DNA from: Archangium sp.
Lineage (GTDB): Bacteria; Myxococcota; Myxococcia; Myxococcales; Myxococcaceae
Length of the DNA stretch: 64,000 nt
Assembly: GCA_022843845.1 (NCBI GenBank)
Contig: JALHMW010000026.1
Span: forward strand, 1-64,000
Direction of reading: 5' to 3'
The notes below the pieces were generated by a model, which saw only the letters and a program-made list of their open reading frames with translations, did no database searches and was not told the origin of the DNA. The first letter of the stretch is position 1. Each line of letters opens with the position of its first letter. This document shows positions 53,962-64,000 of this stretch, piece by piece. The position numbers and the translations under genes were made by a program.

Positions 53962-55639
53962 ATGCCTCGAGTCACCACGCCGCAGAGTCCGGTCGTCCTC
54001 CCTCCCGCTCCCGCGCCGACGAGCCCCGTCACCGCCCCGACGGCGACCACGCCGACCACCGCCGTGACGGCCGTGCGTGACGGCTTCAGTGCCGGCGCTG
54101 CGCCAGCCATCGAGACCGTCTTCACGCCAGGCACGCAGGCGCTCGAGATGGAGCTCAAGGAGCTCGACGGCATCATCAACGCCCGCCGCGCAGACTCCCG
54201 GCAGTTCGCGAACCCCGCCGAGAACCCGTACCGAATCCAGTACGCCGTCTACAACCTCACCGACCCGGCGGTGATCTCGAAGCTGACCGAAGCTTCCCGC
54301 GCCGGCATTCACGTGCAGCTGCTGATCGACTCCGCGCAGATCGCTCCCGACCGGCCGTGGAACACCGTCGTCGACGAGCTCAAGGGCGAGGGCTTCTCAC
54401 ACGCCGACACGCACAAGGGGCTCACCGAGGCACAGCGCCGCGACACGCAGATCATCGAGATCGACATGGGGCGCGGGCTCTTCCACCTCAAGGCCCGAAC
54501 CTTCCGCTACCCCGACCCGCAGACCGGCGCGCTCAAAGAGACGCTGCTGACCGGCTCGCACAACCCACAGAACTCGGCGCACCGGAACGACCCTGCACCG
54601 CGTCACCGACCCGGGCCTCATCGCGAAGTACGCCGCGGCCATCGAAGCGCTGAAGGCCGGCAAGCCGATTCAGAACGTGTGGGACGACGCGGCGCCGGTG
54701 AACGTGCTCTTCAGCTCGCCGACCGCGAAGGGCCCCCGCGTCGCCGACAAACTCTTCTCGATGATCCGCGACGAGAAGGAGCTCATCTTCATCTCGGTCT
54801 TCACACTCCGGAACATCACCAACACCGAGGGCCGCTCGAAGCTGGTGGACGAGCTGGCGGCCGCGAAGGCGCGTGGCGTGAAGGTGACGGTGGTGACCGA
54901 CCAGAAGCAGTCCGACGGCATCGACGCCGACGGCAAGCCCCGGCCGGACTCGAACAACGACAACACCGAAGACCTGCTGCGCGCCGCTGGCATCCCCACG
55001 TTCGAGGTGATGAACCGCTCCGGCCCGTTCAACGCGATGCACCTCAAGTCGGCGGTGTTCGGCCTCACCGACATGAAGGTGGTGACCGACGCCGGCAACT
55101 GGACCGCCGCGTCGATGGGCAGCAAGAGAGCGAGGCCGGCGAACGCCGAGTCGGTGCTCTTCATCGACTCGAAGAAGGCCGACGGGAACAAGACGGGCAT
55201 GCAGTACCTGGGGGAGTACCTGAGCATCCTCCGGCGCTACGCCCCTCAAAACCACGGCGGGCCAGAGGTCGAAGCCCTCATTCGTGACCTGCAGGCGACG
55301 CCGGGCTGGCCGAAGGTGAAGGTGAACTTCGACGTCATCGCGCGCACGAACTGGGGCCAGGACGTCTACCTCGTCGGCAATACGCCCGAGCTGGGCGGCT
55401 GGGGCCAGACCGGGCCTGGGCTCAAGCTCGACACCGACGCGAGCACCTACCCGTCGTGGAAGGTGAAGGACGTCGAGCTGCCGCTGGGCACGACGCTCGA
55501 ATACAAGGTCATCAAGCGCAACGCTGACGGCCGCGTCGACTGGGAGCCCGGGAAGAACGCGGTGCTCATCGTCGACAACTCGCGCACCCAGACGCCGAAG
55601 ACCCTCGACGTGCGCGACGACTTCAACGGCGACCGCTGA
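53962..55639 (+). pseudogene. Phospholipase-D-like protein with CBM20 domain, +1 frameshift near 54591
   Basis: The frame from ATG 53962 runs in coding style to about 54590, with the first PLD half (F-H-L-K-A-R-T-F, T-G-S-H-N-P-Q-N-S-A-H-R-N-D). It then becomes Arg-rich non-coding frame, while the next frame continues L-H-R-V-T-D-P-G-L-I-A-K-Y and onward to 55639. Dropping one C from the CCC at 54591-54593 rejoins them as N-D-L-H-R-V-T-D. The second half has N-A-M-H-L-K-S-A-V-F-G and A-G-N-W-T-A-A-S-M (second PLD half), then a CBM20 starch-binding domain (Y-L-V-G-N-T-P-E-L-G-G-W, Y-K-V-I-K-R). No clear signal peptide is seen. The stop is 7 bp before the exported nuclease gene. It is likely a phosphodiesterase; a homopolymer sequencing error would restore a 558-residue protein. 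Confidence 0.75.
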
Positions 55640-55646
55640 GCGAGTC

Positions 55647-57350
55647 ATGGCGAGGCGTCTGCTGCTCCTGCTGGCTGCGTCTGGCGTCATCGCCTGCGGC
55701 ACCACGTCGTCGAGGCCCTGCTCGGCGGTGACCTGCCCTCGAGGCTGCTGCAGCGCCGCCGGAGCGTGTGAGCCTGGCACCTTCGAGACCGCGTGCGGCT
55801 CCAGCGGCGCCACGTGCGAAGCGTGCCGGCCGTTCGAGCGCTGCAGCGTGAACCGGTGCATGGGCAGCATCACCAGCGGTGGTGGGAACGCCGGCGGCGG
55901 CGCGATGGGCGGTGGAAGCGCAGGCGGCGCGATGGCTGGCGGCAGCGCTGGTGGCTTTGCGAGCGGTGGTGGAAGTGCGGGCGGCGCGATGGGCGGAGGA
56001 AGCGCCGGTGGAGTCGCGAGCGGTGGTGGAAGTGCGGGCGGCGCGATGGGCGGAGGAAGCGCCGGTGGAGTCGCGAGCGGTGGTGGAAGTGCGGGCGGCG
56101 CGATGGGCGGAGGAAGCGCCGGTGGTGGGAGCGCAGGCGGCGGGCTGAGCGGAGGCGGCACGGCGGGCGGAGGCTCGAGCGTCGCGCGTCGGTGGGCGAA
56201 CCTGCAGTGGCCGCCCTGGGCCACCGTCGACGCCGGCTCGTCCCTCGCTGCTTACGCTCAGGTCTGGGTCGACGGCTTCACGGGCACCAGCGGCGCGACG
56301 CCGGGCCTCCTCGGAGCGTTCGGGTTCGGCCCCACGGGCACTCGCCCCGACGACCCTGACGCGGGCTGGAGCTGGCAGAGCGCGGCCTTCAACGTCGACG
56401 TCGGCAACAACGACGAGCTGCAGGGGCTGCTGACGCCGCGCACCGCTGGAGTGTTCGACGTGGCGTTCAGGGCGCGGCTGCCGGCTGCCTTCCCGGGCGA
56501 CCTCCTCGGAGACCGGAGCGACCGTGGCCGGCTGGGCAGCGACGACGGCTTTCAGACCGAGAACGCAGGCCGGCTCGTGGTGCCGGGGACTGGCGCGCGG
56601 CTGAAGGTGGCGAGCCTCAACCTGCAGTGCCTCACGGGCGACGTGGCGGCCCGACTCGACGCGGCTGCGCAGCGCTTCGCCCAGCTCGGCACCGACGTCA
56701 TCGCGCTCCAGGAGGTCTGTGTGCCGGCAGGCGACGCGGGCGTCAGCGACACCGCGGCGACGCTGGCGACGCTCCTCTCCACCCGCACCGGCCGGCGCTG
56801 GAACAGCCGCTTCGCCCAGACGCACCTCGCGAACAACGTCACGCCCGAAGGCCTCGGCTTCGTGACGGCGCAGCCGCTGAGCGAGCTGCAGATCGTCGAC
56901 CTCCCCATCGGTGATTTCCAGCGCCGCGCCATCATCGGGGTCGTCGGCGCGCCGACAGGCATGGTGGCGATCGCGGTGACGCACTTCTCGTTCCGCGCCC
57001 AGGACGCCCAGGTGCGCGTCGCGCAGGCCACCGCCATCGTCACCGCGCTCGGCCAGCTGATGCCCGCGACGCCGCGGCAGCTCGTCCTCGGCGACCTGAA
57101 CGCGGTCCCCACCGAGGCGAGCCTCGACGCGCTGCGCACCGCCGGCTTCGTCGACGCCTGGAGCGCCGTGCACCCCTCGCTCCCCGGCTTCACCCACACC
57201 AGCACGAACCCCACGCGTCGCATCGACTACGTGTGGGCGCGGGGGCCGCTCGACGCCATCGGGGCCGAGACACAGTTCGGAGCACCGTTCAGGGGCTCGG
57301 AGTACGTCTCGGATCACCTCGGGCTGTCGGTCGAGTTCTCAGGCCGCTGA
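55647..57350 (+). CDS. Exported DNase-I-fold (endonuclease/exonuclease/phosphatase) lipoprotein with Gly-rich linker
   Basis: The protein has 567 residues. The lipoprotein signal is M-A-R-R-L-L-L-L-L-A-A with lipobox V-I-A-C. A small Cys-rich domain (C-C-S-A-A-G-A-C, C-S-V-N-R-C) precedes a long Gly/Ser/Ala linker (residues 75-175). An EEP fold follows from about 315: S-L-N-L-Q (Asn), I-A-L-Q-E-V-C (catalytic Glu, about 356), T-H-F-S-F, L-G-D-L-N-A-V-P (Asp/Asn, about 483), R-R-I-D-Y-V (about 524), and S-D-H-L-G-L (catalytic Asp-His, about 555). The set of catalytic motifs is complete. It could be a surface nuclease or phosphodiesterase, for example degrading prey DNA, which is inference. It is probably co-transcribed with the PLD-like gene 7 bp upstream. 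Confidence 0.88.
   Translation: MARRLLLLLAASGVIACGTTSSRPCSAVTCPRGCCSAAGACEPGTFETACGSSGATCEACRPFERCSVNRCMGSITSGGGNAGGGAMGGGSAGGAMAGGSAGGFASGGGSAGGAMGGGSAGGVASGGGSAGGAMGGGSAGGVASGGGSAGGAMGGGSAGGGSAGGGLSGGGTAGGGSSVARRWANLQWPPWATVDAGSSLAAYAQVWVDGFTGTSGATPGLLGAFGFGPTGTRPDDPDAGWSWQSAAFNVDVGNNDELQGLLTPRTAGVFDVAFRARLPAAFPGDLLGDRSDRGRLGSDDGFQTENAGRLVVPGTGARLKVASLNLQCLTGDVAARLDAAAQRFAQLGTDVIALQEVCVPAGDAGVSDTAATLATLLSTRTGRRWNSRFAQTHLANNVTPEGLGFVTAQPLSELQIVDLPIGDFQRRAIIGVVGAPTGMVAIAVTHFSFRAQDAQVRVAQATAIVTALGQLMPATPRQLVLGDLNAVPTEASLDALRTAGFVDAWSAVHPSLPGFTHTSTNPTRRIDYVWARGPLDAIGAETQFGAPFRGSEYVSDHLGLSVEFSGR
55980..56120 (+). repeat. 57-bp in-frame tandem repeat in the nuclease linker
   Basis: Two full copies and a partial copy of a 57-bp unit (19 codons, G-G-A-M-G-G-G-S-A-G-G and S-G-G-G-S-A) encode the Gly-rich linker between the Cys-rich head and the EEP domain. 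Shorter related units extend upstream from about 55876. Copy changes are in-frame. Confidence 0.85.
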
Positions 57351-57556
57351 CGAAGCACCACGCCGACGGCAGACGACGCCAGGCACGTCGTCTCCGCGCC
57401 GCAACCGTGGCACTGCGCGGACTGTCGAGGAGAGACGCGGAGAGATGGTCGCCTCACGAGGCGCTGCTCTCCGCTTCTCTCACGGCTGAGCGGGACTCCC
57501 GACAGTCGCCGTCGCGCGGACCCGAATGTCAGCCCTTCGGGGTACAAGCGCCGCAC

Positions 57557-61783
<4,227 letters not shown>

Positions 61784-61880
61784 CGGCCTGGGCTCGCGAG
61801 ATGCCCGTCTTGTCGCGGCAGATTCCCAATCTTCGCCCTCTCATTCGTCTATGAAGAAACCGGAACGAACGGGAGCGCAC

Positions 61881-62843
61881 ATGTCTCGATGGTCAGCCGT
61901 CGGCCTCTTCTCATTTTTCCTTCTCCTCTTGGTGGGCTGCGGGACCATGCAACGCCCTCCTGACGCCGGGTCAGCTGGTGGGTCGAGCGGCGGAGGGACG
62001 CCGACCGCCGGGGGCCTGGCGTCCGGTGGTGGCGCTGCGGCGGCGGGTGGAGCATCGGGCGGCGGCTCCACGGCCGGCGGCGCCGGCGGAGGCTCGGCCG
62101 GTGGCGCCGTGGGAGGCGGAACCGGCGGCGGAAGCGTCTCGATCGGCACCATCTTCGTTCTTCAGAACTCGTTCGCCATTCCCGGCCTGCCCCTCAACTT
62201 CATCGGGGTCGTCTCAGCGAGCTTCGTCCCGGGCCTGCCCGGAACGTGCCCCGTGACGATGGTGGGTGGCTGTGAAGTGACCGACTGTTCGGCCTTCCTC
62301 GATGCGGGCGTTCCCGACAGCGGCGTCTTCACCGGGCGCAGCGCGGGAACGTTGACCTTCCGCGGTGTGCTGCCCGATGGCGGGCTCAACCTTCCCTTCA
62401 CCGACGGTGGCTACGCAGCGCAGGTGTCGGAGCAGCTGTTCGCGCTCGGGCAGCGGCTGACCGTCGAGGCGAGCGGCGCCGAGGTTCCCGCGTTCTCGGC
62501 GTCAGTCACGGCTCCAGAGGGCACTTTGTTGACGGCGCCTGCGTGCCCAAGCGCCAACTGCGGAATGCTGTCGAAGGCCGCGGACCTCGAGGTGCGCTGG
62601 ACGGCGCCCACCATCGGGAACGTCGAGATCGAGCTGACCGGTTCGCCGACGACGGTCCGGTGTTCGCTCCCGGCCTCGACCCGCATGAAGACGATTCCGG
62701 CCGCTGCGTTGCGCTCCCTCGGGAATGGCACCGGCGTGCTCTTCGTCGGCGGTGCCGCGCGAACCACCGTGCGAGCGGGCGACTACGACGTGACGTTCTC
62801 GGTGCGCGATGCGACGTACGGCGTGGTGACCATCACGCCGTGA
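61881..62843 (+). CDS. Lipoprotein with Gly-rich linker and beta-rich domain
   Basis: The protein has 320 residues from ATG 61881, which has gggag six bases upstream; an earlier ATG at 61851 would add ten residues. The signal ends with lipobox L-V-G-C. Residues 20-95 are Gly/Ala/Ser-rich linker. The remaining 220 residues are strand-rich (A-G-T-L-T-F-R-G-V, L-T-V-E-A-S-G-A-E-V) with paired cysteines (C-P-V-T, G-G-C, T-D-C; A-C-P-S-A-N-C). No family is recognised. It is 97 bp downstream of the topoisomerase-helicase gene and ends in a bidirectional terminator shared with tRNA-Pro. Confidence 0.75.
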   Translation: MSRWSAVGLFSFFLLLLVGCGTMQRPPDAGSAGGSSGGGTPTAGGLASGGGAAAAGGASGGGSTAGGAGGGSAGGAVGGGTGGGSVSIGTIFVLQNSFAIPGLPLNFIGVVSASFVPGLPGTCPVTMVGGCEVTDCSAFLDAGVPDSGVFTGRSAGTLTFRGVLPDGGLNLPFTDGGYAAQVSEQLFALGQRLTVEASGAEVPAFSASVTAPEGTLLTAPACPSANCGMLSKAADLEVRWTAPTIGNVEIELTGSPTTVRCSLPASTRMKTIPAAALRSLGNGTGVLFVGGAARTTVRAGDYDVTFSVRDATYGVVTITP

Positions 62844-62895
62844 GCTTCACCAGAAAAGCTGCGCCGGCACTGCGGAACCCCGAAAGCCCAAAGTC

Positions 62896-62941
62896 GAAGG
62901 CCCTGACTCCATTCGGTTTCCCGAACAGAATCAGGGCCTTC
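62896..62941. terminator. Bidirectional hairpin terminator between the lipoprotein gene and tRNA-Pro
   Basis: A perfect 11-bp stem (gaaggccctga at 62896-62906 paired with tcagggccttc at 62931-62941) encloses a smaller 5-bp hairpin (ttcgg / ccgaa at 62912-62925). It lies after the lipoprotein stop and just beyond the 3' end of the minus-strand tRNA, so it can serve both. No strong T-tract follows on either strand. Confidence 0.75.
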
Positions 62942-62946
62942 CATCA

Positions 62947-63021
<75 letters not shown>

Positions 63022-63111
63022 TTGCTGCCAACTGACGGCGGCCCTTGTGCCCGCCTGACGGCCGGGTGTCAAGCGTCGCTCCTTCGTCTGCTGGTCGATG
63101 CTCTCTGACGC

Positions 63112-64000
63112 TCAATTACACGTCAGCCGGCTCGCGGAGCTACCCACCGGCGTCGCCCCGCTCCCCGAATAGTAGAGCCGCGAGAACGGCGCCCACGACG
63201 CCAGGCCGAACTTGTTCCCTGGGCGGCAGTGCACATCACCGCTGCACGCGCCGCTCGTCACCGGCACCTCGACCGTGCTGCTGAACGGCTGCCGCGAGCC
63301 CGTCAGATCCGTGAAGCGCGTCATCACCTGCCGCTTCAAGCCCGACGCGTCGACCACGAAGCGATGCGCCGCGAACCACAGCTGGCTCGACGACGCGGTC
63401 ACCCTGGGCCGCGTGATGGAGTCGATGCCGTTCTCCGTCGCGTAGGCGAGCCACGCATAGCCCCACGACCAGTACGGAGACCCCGACACCGGCGTCACCC
63501 GCGTCCCGAACGTGAGGTCCGCGGTCGCAGGGACGGCCCCTGGATCCTTCGTCACGTACGCCACCACCCACGGGCTCTTCCCGCTCGGCGCCGCGTAGAA
63601 CGACACCTCCGGCTCCGCCATCAAGCGCGGGCTCGACACCGTGTAGACGACCTCCTCCGCCGCCCACTTGCCGGTGCCGTCTTCGTTCACCTCGAAGAAG
63701 TTCAAGCTCTGCGGCGTCGTCAAGTAGCTGATGCCGACCTTCCGCAGCGCCGCGGAGCACGTCTGCGTCGCGCTCCAGTCATCGACGTTCGAGTCCGCTC
63801 CCACGCCGACGGGCAGCACCGCGCTCGGAGAGATCGTGCACGCGCCACCACACGCGTTCGTGTTCACGATGCTGAACGCCGTCGCCCCGCCGTCTCCATC
63901 GACCCGGTACCGCGCCATTCGCACGCCGTTGTTCGCCGCCCCGCCCGTCTGCCGCCACACCACCACCACGTGCCGGCCGCTCGCCCGCACCACCCGCAAC
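63112..64000 (-). CDS. Secreted-style protein, C-terminal part only (gene runs off the window)
   Basis: The reading frame stays open to the window edge at 64000, so its start and any signal peptide lie beyond. The visible 295 residues are rich in strands with V-V-V-V-W-R-Q-T-G, P-V-G-V-G-A-D-S-N-V-D-D-W and W-G-Y-A-W-L-A-Y, and contain three Cys pairs (C-G-G-A-C, C-S-G-D-V-H-C and singletons). This looks like an extracellular beta-propeller or similar fold, in the style of the other exported proteins here. No family is recognised. Confidence 0.6.
   Translation of the reverse strand, partial: LRVVRASGRHVVVVWRQTGGAANNGVRMARYRVDGDGGATAFSIVNTNACGGACTISPSAVLPVGVGADSNVDDWSATQTCSAALRKVGISYLTTPQSLNFFEVNEDGTGKWAAEEVVYTVSSPRLMAEPEVSFYAAPSGKSPWVVAYVTKDPGAVPATADLTFGTRVTPVSGSPYWSWGYAWLAYATENGIDSITRPRVTASSSQLWFAAHRFVVDASGLKRQVMTRFTDLTGSRQPFSSTVEVPVTSGACSGDVHCRPGNKFGLASWAPFSRLYYSGSGATPVGSSASRLTCN

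Noticed and set aside
53962..55639. Programmed ribosomal frameshift in the PLD-like gene
   Set aside because: There is no slippery heptamer with a downstream pseudoknot, and the break is a simple extra C in a CCC run, more like an error or mutation.
54533..56224. 563-codon minus-strand frame opposite the PLD-like and nuclease genes
   Set aside because: Its Pro/Ala-rich start is the reverse of the Gly-rich repeat, and it has no domain.

Overview
The window is uniformly GC-rich, densely packed bacterial DNA and most likely comes from a myxobacterium (Myxococcota). The reasons are family content and style. Several secreted lipoproteins carry long Gly/Ser/Ala low-complexity linkers. Two proteins end in an AgmX/PglI-type C-terminal domain. 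There is a TIGR02996 (Myxococcus repeat-companion) protein, a giant TPR protein, a multi-repeat Cys-rich lipoprotein and a TPR-PEGA-TonB-receptor fusion. No phage, integrase, transposase or CRISPR array is visible. One tRNA gene (Pro, anticodon CGG) is present; no rRNA.

Layout. 1-3.4 kb: a frameshifted Gly-rich secreted protein and a polytopic membrane protein with an AgmX-type tail. 3.4-17.8 kb: a long minus-strand run with an SDR epimerase, two paralogous Cys-containing exported proteins, an OmpA-like lipoprotein, queC, a lipoprotein and a 3180-residue TPR protein. 18-19.9 kb: a papain-fold (C39-like) cysteine protease candidate with a hydrophobic tail, followed by a coiled-coil protein. 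19.8-25.7 kb: DUF2461 protein, YjbQ-family protein, hotdog thioesterase, an unrecognised gene bracketed by a 23-bp perfect direct repeat, and the TonB-dependent receptor fusion. 25.8-31.4 kb: DUF4143-type ATPase, a pair of ABC-2 permeases without an ATPase, an exported esterase and a DmdC-like acyl-CoA dehydrogenase.

32.0-38.3 kb is the most coherent uncharacterised locus. On the minus strand, in transcription order, it has an exported lipoprotein, two radical SAM proteins (STM4012 and STM4011 families), two paralogous small exported proteins, a bifunctional ATP sulfurylase-APS kinase, and an STM4013-family hydrolase. Four junctions are overlaps or near contacts suggesting coupled translation. 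38.5-49.6 kb: PPK2, a decayed Cys-rich gene, a 1173-residue lipoprotein with about 19 eight-cysteine repeats, an ECF sigma factor carrying its own membrane anchor and AgmX-type extracytoplasmic domain, a UvrD/Rep-type helicase, and a DUF5916-like outer-membrane protein. 49.6-57.4 kb: small hypotheticals, the TIGR02996 protein, a collagen-like lipoprotein, a frameshifted phospholipase-D-like protein with a CBM20 domain, and an exported DNase-I-fold lipoprotein. 57.5-64 kb: a topoisomerase III-RecQ helicase single-chain fusion, a Gly-rich lipoprotein, tRNA-Pro with a shared terminator, and the 3' part of another secreted protein.

Three otherwise intact genes are broken by one-base frame changes (near 568, 39823 and 54591). 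Two of these lie at G or C runs, so sequencing error is a live alternative to real decay. The top candidates for new biology are the topoisomerase III-RecQ fusion, the STM4011/4012/4013 locus with sulfate activation, the membrane-anchored sigma factor, and the direct-repeat-bounded single-gene insertion.
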